Assembly (NCBI RefSeq): GCF_003966655.1
Contig: NZ_AP018795.1
Span: 434,001 to 498,000 of the forward strand
Direction: 5' to 3'
Length of the DNA stretch: 64,000 bases
Source of the DNA: Acidithiobacillus ferridurans
GTDB lineage: Bacteria > Pseudomonadota > Gammaproteobacteria > Acidithiobacillales > Acidithiobacillaceae
Shown: piece after piece, positions 18,947 to 27,545 of the stretch
Layout: every line of letters begins with the position of its first letter
Numbering within the stretch: position 1 is the stretch's first letter
Notes under the pieces: generated by a model
What the model was told of the DNA's origin: nothing
The model's input: the letters and a program-made list of their open reading frames with translations, nothing else
Database searches by the model: none
Translations under genes and position numbers: made by a program

Positions 18947-19819
18947 TTAGTTTGTCCCGCTATCGGGGTCCTCACGGGCAACGACAAAGGCACTGTCATC
19001 GATGGCCAGAGACGAAGTCGTGCGCAGATCGATGGCCTCGTGGCCGCTGATGTATTCTTCGGTAAGCATGGTCAGGCACGCCACCTCTTCGGCGCTTACC
19101 GGCACAAAACCGGAAAAACCGATATCCTGCAATAATACCTGCCCCCGCGCCTCCTGGTCCATTTGACAAAGTATCCGGGTAAGCAGATCCCGCTGCGCCG
19201 ATAATCGTGGGCCAACACAGAATGCATGGAACGCGAAGGCATCGTCAGAACGGTCTATAATGCGCAGACTATCACGAATCAGGCCGCTTGCGCCGGCATA
19301 GACTTCGTCAAACAAAAAACCGACATCCGCCTGCCCCTGTAGTATGGCCTTGAGCACCCCCTGGTAACTGCCGGTAAAGACAAATTCCAGGCGTGCCCGG
19401 TCGATCTCTGCTTTATCCAGCAGAAACAAACCCACCATGTGAACCAGTGTGGCGGGATGGGCAGAGGCTATGCGGATACGCGGCGACAAATCCGCAACCT
19501 CCCGTACCGGACCGGCCGCTGCGGTGCATAAGTATACTTCATCAAAATGGTCCCGGGGTTTGGCGATGGGTATAAAACCCCTTTTTTGTACGTATTGCAC
19601 CCAGTCGAATGGGTTGGCGTAAACCAGATCGTAATGGTTGTCGAGCACTGCGGCGCGACAGGCGTCAAAGCCGTCATACGGCTGGAAATGCATTATCTGA
19701 CCCAGATGCCGCTGCAGATAGGTGTTCATCAAAAACCACCCCGGGAGATTCTTTCCGGAGTAATTCGGATCTACCGTAAAATTCAGGGTGGCCCCACTAG
19801 AGATTTTAGGAGATGGCAT
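18947..19819 (-). CDS. PhnD-like substrate-binding-fold protein without signal peptide
   Basis: 290 residues with the type-2 periplasmic-binding fold of the PhnD/phosphonate group: a central FQPYDGFDACRAAVLDNHYDLVYANPFDWVQYV, then IRIASAHPATLVHMVGLFLLDKA and VLKAILQGQADVGFLFDEVY. The N-terminus (MPSPKISSGATLNFT) has no hydrophobic signal, so it is predicted cytoplasmic. No ABC permease or ATPase is adjacent. It follows an SCP2-like gene by 12 bp in the same direction, so a sensory or ligand-carrier role is more likely than transport (inference). The ligand is unknown. Confidence 0.65.
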   Translation of the reverse strand: MPSPKISSGATLNFTVDPNYSGKNLPGWFLMNTYLQRHLGQIMHFQPYDGFDACRAAVLDNHYDLVYANPFDWVQYVQKRGFIPIAKPRDHFDEVYLCTAAAGPVREVADLSPRIRIASAHPATLVHMVGLFLLDKAEIDRARLEFVFTGSYQGVLKAILQGQADVGFLFDEVYAGASGLIRDSLRIIDRSDDAFAFHAFCVGPRLSAQRDLLTRILCQMDQEARGQVLLQDIGFSGFVPVSAEEVACLTMLTEEYISGHEAIDLRTTSSLAIDDSAFVVAREDPDSGTN

Positions 19820-19831
19820 ACGTTATTATCC

Positions 19832-20224
19832 TCAGATATCAAAATCTACCGGTATCTCACCGAGAATATTGAGGTGGATATTAAACGGCGTCATATATTT
19901 CATGGCCGTCATCATGGATCCCTTAAACTTCAGTCGTCGAGTCATCAAGGCCGATTTCCCGCTGATCTCTCCCGACAGGATTTTCTGCCAGTAGTCCATG
20001 CTTGTCCACATGATGAAGTCGCGGCGCCGCCCGTCGGAAGGTCCCGCATAGATAACCTTCCCCGCCTTGCAGAACAACATGACGTGAGGGATATCCGGGC
20101 GATCTTCAATATAATACTCCCAGGTGGCATTGAAGTTTTTCAGATCTTTCTGAATTTCCGGATGAGTATCCCACTGCTTGCCGACGAGACGAATCCACTC
20201 TGTACTCATAAATTTTGCTACCAT
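19832..20224 (-). CDS. SCP2 sterol-transfer-like protein
   Basis: 130-residue protein of SCP2 sterol-binding type: an N-terminal helix (STEWIRLVGKQWDTHPEIQKDL), strands ATWEYYIEDRP and VMLFCKAGKVIYAG, DFIMWTSMDYWQKILSGEISGKSALM, and the C-terminal GSMMTAMKYMTPFNIHL that typifies bacterial SCP2 domains. Start taken at 20224 because GAGGA sits 8 bp upstream; in-frame ATGs further up (20287) lack a ribosome-binding site. SCP2 proteins bind acyl or other hydrophobic ligands. It forms a two-gene unit with the PhnD-like gene. Confidence 0.75.
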   Translation of the reverse strand: MVAKFMSTEWIRLVGKQWDTHPEIQKDLKNFNATWEYYIEDRPDIPHVMLFCKAGKVIYAGPSDGRRRDFIMWTSMDYWQKILSGEISGKSALMTRRLKFKGSMMTAMKYMTPFNIHLNILGEIPVDFDI

Positions 20225-20294
20225 AATCAGAGTCCTCGCGCTCAATACTGTTACCATCAAAGCATCCGATGACATCATCACTTTCACAATATTA

Positions 20295-20310
20295 GTAAAT
20301 ATGAATTTAC
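20295..20310. promoter_or_regulatory. palindromic operator candidate upstream of the SCP2-like gene
   Basis: GTAAAT-ATGA-ATTTAC is a perfect 6-bp inverted repeat with a 4-bp spacer, in the 110-bp gap between tcdA and the SCP2-like gene. It lies about 70 bp before the chosen start, a fitting place for a regulator of the SCP2/PhnD-like pair. No cognate regulator is identified. Confidence 0.4.
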
Positions 20311-20334
20311 CGGATGGCCCCTACGGATTCCTAT

Positions 20335-21081
20335 TTAGACGTCATTGAGGTTTTCGCCAGTTGCCAGCAAATGCTGGAGAACAATACCGGACAGTACCAC
20401 CCCGAAGAGCGCGGGCATGAAGGAAATGGTGCCGTTGACCGTTTTAGCTCGCCCGCCCGCGCTGGATACTTCCACGGGAGGGGCTGCCCGGCGCGGGGAT
20501 TCATCGGAAAAGACGGTCTGCACGTCGAGGGACGCGCCATTCTTGCGTAGCAGCGCGCGCAACTCACGGGCCAGGGGGCATTTTTCCGTCTGGTTGAGTC
20601 TTGCGACACGGACCCGGCGGGGATCGAGACGATTGCCCGCCCCCATGCTGGAAAAAACCGGTAAACCCAGGGTCTGCGCCGCCTGGATAAGAATCGCTTT
20701 GCAGGCGATGGCATCAATGCAATCCACGACCATTTCCGCACCGCTGTCCGCCAGCAGGCGTGTGGCATTGTCTGCGCTGATGAACTCCTGACGGGTTTCA
20801 AGCACACAGTCGGGATAAATATCCCGAATCCGCGCCGCCATTACCGCTACCTTGGGCTGATTCAGCGTGGAATGCAGGGCGACGACCTGCCGGTTGATAT
20901 TGGAAATACTGACCACGTCGTGGTCAATGAGCGTGATATGCCCTATCCCGGCACGGGCAAGGTTTTCCGCGACATAACCGCCAACGCCACCGACGCCGGC
21001 AAGGAGCACATGGCGGTCACGCAAATCTGCGACAGCGGAAGCGCCCAGGAGAATTTCGGTACGAGCAAAAGGATGGGGCAT
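20335..21081 (-). CDS. tcdA: tRNA threonylcarbamoyladenosine dehydratase
   Basis: E1-like ATP-dependent enzyme that cyclises t6A37 to ct6A in tRNAs reading ANN codons. 248 residues with the nucleotide-binding GVGGVGGYVAENLARAG near residue 30, DHDVVSISNINRQ, and DCIDAIACKAIL; the C-terminal hydrophobic segment PALFGVVLSGIVLQHLL is typical of TcdA. It overlaps the tatD-family gene by one base and is probably co-transcribed with it. Confidence 0.92.
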   Translation of the reverse strand: MPHPFARTEILLGASAVADLRDRHVLLAGVGGVGGYVAENLARAGIGHITLIDHDVVSISNINRQVVALHSTLNQPKVAVMAARIRDIYPDCVLETRQEFISADNATRLLADSGAEMVVDCIDAIACKAILIQAAQTLGLPVFSSMGAGNRLDPRRVRVARLNQTEKCPLARELRALLRKNGASLDVQTVFSDESPRRAAPPVEVSSAGGRAKTVNGTISFMPALFGVVLSGIVLQHLLATGENLNDV

Positions 21082-21896
21082 TATGACATGTCCTGAAGAT
21101 GAAATAAGGTAAGGGCATTTTGCGCGGTAATCCGGGCAATTTCCTGAACCGGAGTATGGCGCAACTGCGCTAGTTCAGCGATGATTTCGCGAAGATATGC
21201 GGGTTCATTGCGAGCGCCGGGATGCGCATGGGGCGGTTGCCACGGGGCATCCGTCTCTACGAGTAGAAATTCCGCCGGAAGTGTGGCCGCCATCGCCCGC
21301 AAACGCTGGGCGCGAGGATGCGTAAAGGCACCGCCGAGCCCCAGTAAAAACCCCATATCCGTCAATCGCTGAGCCTGAACGAAGCTGCCTGAGAAGCTGT
21401 GCAACACCCCGCGCAACCGGGGAAAACGGCGCAGGGTCAGGAGCATTTCTTCCAGGCTCTGCCGCGCATGCAGAATGACAGGTAAGCCCAGTTGCTGCGC
21501 CATGGCGAGCTGAGTCGTGAAACCGGCACGCTGACATGCGGCGTCAGGCGCGCCCGCGCTGGCGTCGAGTCCGATTTCCCCCAAAGCGACCGCATCGGCG
21601 AGGAAAGTTGCCAGGGTCGCTTCCCATTGGCCATGCCGATCCTCCAGATAGAGGGGATGCACACCATAGGCCGGAAAAAGTCCGGGCCAGCGGTGGCAGG
21701 TTTCCCTGAGTCGCCTCCAATACCGGGGAGTATAGGCGGGGAGGACCATTTTGCGGACCCCGGCCATGTCTGCACGGCGCAGAACCGCATCACGATCATC
21801 GTCGAAGGCTGCGTCATCCAAGTGGCAATGACTGTCTACCAGACCATGCACGGACAGGTCCGCGAACTTTTCGGCGCCAGCATCAAACGAAGACAT
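21081..21896 (-). CDS. TatD-family metal-dependent hydrolase
   Basis: 271-residue TIM-barrel hydrolase of the TatD/YcfH family, associated with DNase or phosphoesterase activity. Metal ligands are visible: DSHCHLDD near residue 20, the Glu of GEIGLDA, the His of LHARQSLEEML, the His of LHSFSGS, and the Asp of ETDAPWQPP. The C-terminus matches the family (ITAQNALTLF). It starts the tcdA transcription unit and is divergent from the ubiquinone genes. Confidence 0.92.
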   Translation of the reverse strand: MSSFDAGAEKFADLSVHGLVDSHCHLDDAAFDDDRDAVLRRADMAGVRKMVLPAYTPRYWRRLRETCHRWPGLFPAYGVHPLYLEDRHGQWEATLATFLADAVALGEIGLDASAGAPDAACQRAGFTTQLAMAQQLGLPVILHARQSLEEMLLTLRRFPRLRGVLHSFSGSFVQAQRLTDMGFLLGLGGAFTHPRAQRLRAMAATLPAEFLLVETDAPWQPPHAHPGARNEPAYLREIIAELAQLRHTPVQEIARITAQNALTLFHLQDMS

Positions 21897-22025
21897 CTGC
21901 CGATCTTACGGTGGCAGAACCCGGGAGTAAACGTGCCCCCTTTGCTGGACCAGGAAATTCAGCACTTGCTGCAAAGGGCATCTTGGTCTTAAATGGCTGG
22001 ATAAAATAGAGACCATGCGGGGGAA

Positions 22026-23258
22026 ATGATGCGTACGTTGACGACAGACCTGGCCATTCTGGGTAACGGTCCAGTGGCGCGCAGTCTGATTCTGGCACTG
22101 GCGGACAGCCCGCTGCGGGTGCTGATGCTGGATACCTACCCTCTTGCCCAGGCACGACCGCGGCTGACGGAGCGAACCCTCGCCCTGGCCCTGGGCAGTC
22201 ACCGTCTGCTCCGCCGTCTGGGAGTGGCCATGCCTCTGGCCGATGCCGCCGCTATTCGGACCGTGCAGATCACCCAACAGGGCATCAGTGGACGGGTACT
22301 TCTGGAACACAGTCTGCTGAACGCGCCCGAGCAAAGGCTGGGAGAAGTGGTCGGTCTGGAGACCCTGACTGATGCACTGGCCATGCCACTGGCAACTTGT
22401 CGCACCCTTCAACAGGAATCGCCGGGGCCGTTGCAGGCCCTACAGTGGTTTCCGGACCGGGTCCAGTTGGACTGGCCGGATTTGCGGGTAGAGGCGGCAC
22501 TGACGGTGGTTGCGGATGGCGGCCATGGCGAGATCGCACGGCTGGCCGGTCTGCGACGCATGGGCTGGGATCACAACCGCCACGCCATCATTGCCACGGT
22601 GACCCCGCAGCAGCCCCTGCCCGGCATCGCTTTCGAACATTTTCTGGAGAGCGGACCGCTGGCGTTCCTGCCCATCGGCAAGCACCAGTTCTCCATCGTC
22701 TGGAGTCTGCGCCCAGGGGATGCCAGTCGCGTCCTGGATCTCTCCGATGCGGATTTCCTGGTGGCCTTGAACCGCCAGCGACCTTCGTCACTACCGCCAC
22801 TGGTCACAACCGGTCCGCGCAGTGTCTATCCTCTGTTTTTCCAGCGGTTATGGGCTGAACCCGGCCAGCGCCTGGCGTTGGCGGGGAATGCCGCACAAAC
22901 CCTGCATCCTTTGGCCGGGCAAGGCTATAACCTGGGATTGCGGGATGTGCTGACTTTGGGCGCCCTGTTACGGGAGGCAGCTGAACGTGGTGACGACCCG
23001 GGAAGCAGATCCCTGCTGGCCGATTACTCCCGTACTCGTCGCCGTGACCGGCTGGAGACCATTGCCTTTACCGAGACCATGAACCGTCTGTTCAGCAGTC
23101 CACGTCTGCCGCTGCGTTTGGCACGGGCTGCGGCTCTGACTCTGCTGGACCAGACATCGCTGGGCAAACGGGAACTGGCGGCGCGACTGGCTGGCATTCA
23201 TCTCCCGGTACAAAGCGCCATACCGGATCTGGTTACGGATGGCTACCATGTCCGATAA
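22026..23258 (+). CDS. UbiH/UbiF-family FAD monooxygenase (first copy)
   Basis: 410-residue flavin hydroxylase of the UbiH/UbiI/UbiF group, which adds oxygen to the ubiquinone ring. The N-terminal dinucleotide motif is atypical (AILGNGPVARSLILAL in place of the usual GAGxxG). The family's second FAD motif is clear: LAGNAAQTLHPLAGQGYNLGLRDV, followed by RRRDRLETIAFTETMNRLF. It overlaps the next monooxygenase gene by 20 bp, and ubiK follows, forming a three-gene ubiquinone unit. Which ring position it hydroxylates cannot be told from sequence. Confidence 0.88.
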   Translation: MMRTLTTDLAILGNGPVARSLILALADSPLRVLMLDTYPLAQARPRLTERTLALALGSHRLLRRLGVAMPLADAAAIRTVQITQQGISGRVLLEHSLLNAPEQRLGEVVGLETLTDALAMPLATCRTLQQESPGPLQALQWFPDRVQLDWPDLRVEAALTVVADGGHGEIARLAGLRRMGWDHNRHAIIATVTPQQPLPGIAFEHFLESGPLAFLPIGKHQFSIVWSLRPGDASRVLDLSDADFLVALNRQRPSSLPPLVTTGPRSVYPLFFQRLWAEPGQRLALAGNAAQTLHPLAGQGYNLGLRDVLTLGALLREAAERGDDPGSRSLLADYSRTRRRDRLETIAFTETMNRLFSSPRLPLRLARAAALTLLDQTSLGKRELAARLAGIHLPVQSAIPDLVTDGYHVR

Positions 23259-24435
23259 TGCTCGCTATGATCTTGTCATTTCCGGCGCCGGCATGGTCGG
23301 TGCCAGCTTGGCCCTGGCAGCCCAGCAAGCGGGCTTGCGTATCGCGGTGTTTGAAAAGCGCAGTGCTGCGGCATGTGCCGCGGCAGACCCCTTCGACCGC
23401 GCCAGTTTGATCGCCACCGGGTCCGTGCGTTTTCTGAGCAGCCTGGGCGTTGATCCCGCATTGCTTGGCAGTGCCGTGGAACGCATGCGGGTATGGGATG
23501 CGGAAGACTCCGGCGGTATTCATCTGGACGCCGAGGAAGGCGGGGAAGACCTGCTTGGGTACATTATCGAGAATCGCCGCCTGGAGCAGGCCCTGCATAC
23601 GGCGCTGGAAGAATCCGGGCTATATATTCGCTACGGGCGGGAAATCACCGGCGCTGCCCCCGATGGCAAGGCCATGTACATCACCGATGCCTCTGGAACA
23701 CAATCCCGCGGCACTCTGCTGGCCATTGCGGAGGGTCGGCAGTCGCCGTTACGCAAGGCGCTCATTCAGGCACCGATATTCCGGGAAAGCTATGGGCAGG
23801 ACGCCATCACCGCCACCGTCTGGATTGAAAAGCCTCATCGCCACATCGCCTATCAACGATTCCTCTCCACCGGCCCGCTGGCGGTACTGCCGTTCAGTGA
23901 CGACGCCCACGGACGTGCCCGCGCCTCCATCGTCTGGAGTGCCAAACAGGCCCGTGCGCGCCACCTGATGGCCCTGGATGATGCGCGGTTTCTGCGCGAA
24001 CTGCACGAGGCGTTTGGACCGCAACTGGGGCATTTCCAGGAGATCGGACGACGCAGCAGTTATCCGCTTTCTGGCCTGCACAGCAGCCGTTATATCGGGG
24101 AGCGCAGCGTATTGCTGGGGGATACCGCCCATGGTGTTCATCCATTGGCGGGTTTGGGGGTAAATCTGGGATTTCGTGATGCGGAACAACTGATAGCGGC
24201 CATTACCACCGCCCGTGAGCATCACGACGACTGGGGCGAAGCCTCCGTACTGCGCCGCTATCAAAGCGCTCGGCGGCCTGATAATCTCGTCACTGTACTG
24301 GCTTGTGGTGCCCTCAGTCACCTCTTCTCCAACCGCAGTCGCGGCCTCGCCCGGCTGCGCGACCTGGGGATGCTGGGAACTGGTGTCATCTCTCCGGTCA
24401 AACGTTTTCTTATCCGTCAGGCCATGGGCCTTTAA
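23239..24435 (+). CDS. UbiH/UbiI-family FAD monooxygenase (second copy)
   Basis: 398 residues with a canonical FAD-binding N-terminus (LVISGAGMVGASLALAAQQAG), the middle ARASIVWSAKQ strand, and the family motif LLGDTAHGVHPLAGLGVNLGFRDAEQL followed by RYQSARRPDN. A second start nine bases in (23248) is possible. Two divergent paralogues side by side imply division of labour between ring positions in ubiquinone synthesis, known for this family, with UbiK as assembly factor. Confidence 0.9.
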   Translation: MATMSDNARYDLVISGAGMVGASLALAAQQAGLRIAVFEKRSAAACAAADPFDRASLIATGSVRFLSSLGVDPALLGSAVERMRVWDAEDSGGIHLDAEEGGEDLLGYIIENRRLEQALHTALEESGLYIRYGREITGAAPDGKAMYITDASGTQSRGTLLAIAEGRQSPLRKALIQAPIFRESYGQDAITATVWIEKPHRHIAYQRFLSTGPLAVLPFSDDAHGRARASIVWSAKQARARHLMALDDARFLRELHEAFGPQLGHFQEIGRRSSYPLSGLHSSRYIGERSVLLGDTAHGVHPLAGLGVNLGFRDAEQLIAAITTAREHHDDWGEASVLRRYQSARRPDNLVTVLACGALSHLFSNRSRGLARLRDLGMLGTGVISPVKRFLIRQAMGL

Positions 24436-24446
24436 GGAGATTGCAG

Positions 24447-24710
24447 ATGCAACACCGTATTGCCGACGATATCGCCGCCGCCATTGGCGACACCATTGCC
24501 CGACTGGGGACCGTCAAGGAAGACGTGGACAAGCAGGCGCGTGCCATGCTTGCCAATACGCTGGATCGTCTGGATCTGGTTACCCGTGACGAATTTGATG
24601 TGCAGCGGGAACTGCTCTCCCGCCTCGCCGCGCGGGTTGCCGCGCTGGAAGCTCGCCTCGACGCCCTGGCACCCAAGGCCGCTTTGGACGAAGACGCCAG
24701 CAAGGATTGA
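24447..24710 (+). CDS. ubiK: ubiquinone biosynthesis accessory factor UbiK
   Basis: 87-residue protein of the YqiC/BMFP family, which binds UbiJ and supports the cytosolic ubiquinone complex. The N-terminal IADDIAAAIGDTIARLGTVKEDVDKQARAML and the C-terminal coiled coil FDVQRELLSRLAARVAALEARLDAL are diagnostic. AAGGAGA (24434-24440) sits 6 bp before the ATG at 24447. It lies directly after two ubiquinone monooxygenases and 3 bp before comM. Confidence 0.9.
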   Translation: MQHRIADDIAAAIGDTIARLGTVKEDVDKQARAMLANTLDRLDLVTRDEFDVQRELLSRLAARVAALEARLDALAPKAALDEDASKD

Positions 24711-24713
24711 GCC

Positions 24714-25631
24714 TTGCCGCTGGCGATAGTCCACAGCCGCGCCCTGACCGGGATACAGGCAGCAGGCGTCGCCGTGGAATGCGATCTGGGTCCCGGCCTG
24801 CCAACCTTTGCCGTCGTCGGTCTCGCTGAAACGGCGGTCAAGGAAGCCCGGGACCGGGTGCGTTCCGCCATTCAAAACAGCGGCTTCGAGTTTCCGGCAC
24901 GACGGATGGTCGTCAATCTGGCCCCCGCCGACCTGCCCAAGGAAGGTGGCCGCTTCGATCTGCCCATGGCCATCGGTATTCTCGCCGCCAGCGGGCAACT
25001 TCCTGCGGCCGCACTGGAAAAGCTGGAGATGATCGGTGAACTGGCGCTGGACGGCAGCCTGCGTCCGGTGACGGGCACGCTCTCCAGCGCACTGGCGGCG
25101 GGACAGGCCGGACACGCCATTCTGGTGCCGCAAGGCAATGCCCGGGAAGCCGCCTTTGCCCAAAGTACTCCGGTCTTTGCCTGCGCGAACCTGGCACAGG
25201 CCGCCGCCCACCTGCGCGGTACGGATCGCCTACCTGAAGTCGTCTGCGATGCGGAAAGCCTCGAATCGGCCCTTCCGTACCTCGATCTGCGCGATGTGCG
25301 TGGTCAGGAATCGGCCAAGCGGGCACTGATTGTTGCGGCGGTGGGTGGTCATCACCTACTCCTGTCGGGCCCGCCCGGCACCGGGAAAAGCATGCTGGCA
25401 GCACGACTACCCGGCCTGTTACCGCCCCTGCACCGCAGCGAGGCGCTGGAAGTAGCCGCCATCCACAGCCTGCAAGGGGACGGCTTCGATATCCGTCAGT
25501 GGGGCAGACGTCCGTTCCGCAGCCCCCACCATAGTGCCTCTTCAGCGGCGCTGGTGGGCGGTGGTTCGCACCCTCGCCCCGGTGAAATCAGTCTGGCACA
25601 TCACGGCATTCTTTTCCTGGACGAAATGCCT
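24714..25631 (+). pseudogene. comM: comM, 5' part (306 codons), interrupted by the island
   Basis: First part of the YifB/ComM Mg-chelatase-like AAA+ helicase that drives branch migration during natural transformation. Present are the Lon-like N-terminal domain (VVGLAETAVKEARDRVRSAI, NLAPADLPKEG) and Walker A GPPGTGKS at residues 219-226. The frame stops shortly after Walker B: HGILFLDEMP is followed by seven foreign codons and TAA at 25650. TTG start at 24714, 3 bp after ubiK. The remainder lies at 47,326-47,919. A truncated AAA+ domain lacking the arginine-finger half should be inactive. Confidence 0.93.
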
Positions 25632-25962
25632 TCCTTACAATATTGCCAATAATTTTTATAATATCAGGCGACACATTCCCAATATGCTGTTTCTAAATGT
25701 AAAATAGACTTCATCCTTTTGCATTTTCTGCATAAAATGCAGGTTTCCCGCATGCGTCTTTCCCATATTGGAAATTCTCACCAATCCGGGTATCCCCCAT
25801 AGGTTCAATGAGTTGGAAGATTCTCATGTTTACAGGTTGATTTGATGGCATTGTGCATGTATTTTTCATCTAGTGATGTTTTAATGCCCTTTACGAAACA
25901 TATCTTCATGGTGTACAGTGTCTACATGGGCATTTCCACTTTCCGGAGATTGCAAACGCGTC
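25632..25962. repeat. left end of the island: gene-free recombination and promoter region
   Basis: An AT-rich stretch of 330 bp with no convincing gene. It holds TTACAATATTG at 25635-25645, matching with one mismatch the reverse complement of the right-end sequence 47304-47314; CCATATTGGAAATTC at 25762-25776; TTGGAAGATTCT at 25813-25824, an exact direct repeat of 47289-47300; and the 7-bp inverted repeat GCATTTT/AAAATGC at 25721-25727 and 25734-25740. These look like recombinase core and arm sites plus the operon's control region (inference). Confidence 0.6.
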
Positions 25963-27102
25963 ATGGTCACCCGCAAGCTGAGATCCATCCCCGAGTCGCA
26001 CCAGGGCGCGACTATGGCACCGCCAGTCTTTCGTCTACCCGACAAGGACGAAGTGCTGTTTCGGACAATGCTGGAAGCCTACGTCACCCGACGCCTGGGT
26101 GCGTTACGGCATCAACACAAGAGTGTGGATCGAGATACCCGCATCATCCTGGAGTTCCTTCAGTTCAGTGGCAAGGCGCCGTGGTACTGGACCGAAGAAG
26201 GCTTTGAAAAGTGGAGTTATGAGATCGGCGTGGTGCGCGCCCTGGCCGTGAGTTCCCAGCGGCACTATCAGGGTACAATCCGGAGTTTTCTCGCCTACCT
26301 GATAGAGAACCTTAACTTCCGCAATGCCGTGCACCGGGAGTACGGCGTCGATCTGGTACAGATCTGCCATCCAGAGAACTGCATTCCCCATATTTCCGAA
26401 CGGGAACTGATCCGCGAGCGTCCGGCTCTCACCCATGCGGAGATTGACCAGTTTTTTAACGCTTATGATATTGCCATTACTGAAGCCGCCAGCTTTAACA
26501 CGAAAGATCTGCGCCCCCTGCAGCGAGACAAAGCCATGTTTTATTTGACCTATGCGGCGGGGCTGCGGGCTTCCGAAGTCATCGGGCTGAATGTCTCTTC
26601 CTTCCAGCCTAATCCGGATATCCCTGAATTGGGGGCATACGGGTTTGTTTCTGTCTGGGGTAAAGGTAGCCGGGGCAGTGGTCCGAAGCATCGGATGGTA
26701 CCGCTCACACATTTGCCGACTTCTGCCCTGTTGACCTGGTACATTCAGGAGATACGCCCACTGTTTATGGACCTTTCAAACGCGAATGAGAAGGCACTTT
26801 TCCTCTCGGAGCGTGGCCGCCGCATCGCCTTATCGACCTTTGAGGCGCGCTTTCAGCATGGAATCGCCCTGGCCGGACTGGAGGACCATGGATTTACGCC
26901 GCACTGCCTCCGTCACTCTTCGGTCACGCATGAATCCCAGCGCTTCAGTGGGGAAATGGTACGCCGCAAGCACGGGCACACCTATCAGGCGACGACTCAA
27001 GGATATATGCACCATCCCGACGAATTCGTAAACGAGGAAATCACCCGAGCGATTGGCTCGCAACTGGACGCTTTACTGGGCAAGAATGAGGATAAGGAAT
27101 GA
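25963..27102 (+). CDS. tyrosine recombinase/integrase of the island
   Basis: DNA strand-exchange enzyme, the likely integrase/excisionase. With the ATG at 25963 it has 379 residues; a GTG at 25918 is an alternative start. An N-terminal SAM-like DNA-binding domain (about 20-130) precedes the catalytic domain. All catalytic positions are visible: Arg 202 in AAGLRASEV, His 314 and Arg 317 in HCLRH, His 339 in KHGH, and the nucleophile Tyr 348 in GYMHH. The stop overlaps the next gene by 4 bp. It opens a three- or four-gene operon at the left island edge, reading inward. Confidence 0.9.
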   Translation: MVTRKLRSIPESHQGATMAPPVFRLPDKDEVLFRTMLEAYVTRRLGALRHQHKSVDRDTRIILEFLQFSGKAPWYWTEEGFEKWSYEIGVVRALAVSSQRHYQGTIRSFLAYLIENLNFRNAVHREYGVDLVQICHPENCIPHISERELIRERPALTHAEIDQFFNAYDIAITEAASFNTKDLRPLQRDKAMFYLTYAAGLRASEVIGLNVSSFQPNPDIPELGAYGFVSVWGKGSRGSGPKHRMVPLTHLPTSALLTWYIQEIRPLFMDLSNANEKALFLSERGRRIALSTFEARFQHGIALAGLEDHGFTPHCLRHSSVTHESQRFSGEMVRRKHGHTYQATTQGYMHHPDEFVNEEITRAIGSQLDALLGKNEDKE

Positions 27103-27536
27103 GTAAATTGGCGACACTCAATGCACTGGAATGGCGTGTACGCGTGATGATGGCCGAACGCCGCATCAAGACCGTTACCGAACTGCGCAAGCAACTGGAG
27201 GAGGTGGGAGTCGAGATTTCGACGACACAGCTCAGTCGAATAGTGGATGCCCTGCCGACACGTATCAGCTCGGAAGTCCTGGCGGGACTGACCACAGTTC
27301 TGCGTTGTGAGGTCAGTGATCTGATACGGGTAGCCCGGCGTCGTCCGCCGCCCATGGAACAGGACATTGATGACCGTCACCCTTCTGACACCGTTTCCAA
27401 TGCGCGCTCCACCGATGACGCGACACCGGATTCATCGCCCAAACGCGGGATCCGCCGGACGCGGGAACCGATCAGCACGAATGTCACAGGCCCCAAAGTC
27501 ACGGCCCTCCCCATCCCTGAGCGGCCTAAACGTTGA
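27099..27536 (+). CDS. small helix-turn-helix protein of the recombinase operon
   Basis: 145 residues. An N-terminal Xre/Cro-like HTH (about residues 1-75: WRVRVMMAERRIKTVTEL, then TTQLSRIVDALP and TTVLRCEVSDLIRV) precedes a long charged, Pro-rich, probably disordered tail. It overlaps the recombinase stop by ATGA, so it is translationally coupled. It may be a recombination directionality factor or an autoregulator (inference). Its size and company recall the small third protein of Tn554-type modules, but no sequence relation is visible to me. Confidence 0.72.
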   Translation: MSKLATLNALEWRVRVMMAERRIKTVTELRKQLEEVGVEISTTQLSRIVDALPTRISSEVLAGLTTVLRCEVSDLIRVARRRPPPMEQDIDDRHPSDTVSNARSTDDATPDSSPKRGIRRTREPISTNVTGPKVTALPIPERPKR

Positions 27537-27545
27537 GCGCCAACC

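Noticed and set aside
20225-20287. Upstream ATGs for the SCP2-like gene
   Set aside because: The added residues (MKVMMSSDALMVTVLSAR) have no ribosome-binding site; the GAGGA before 20224 does.
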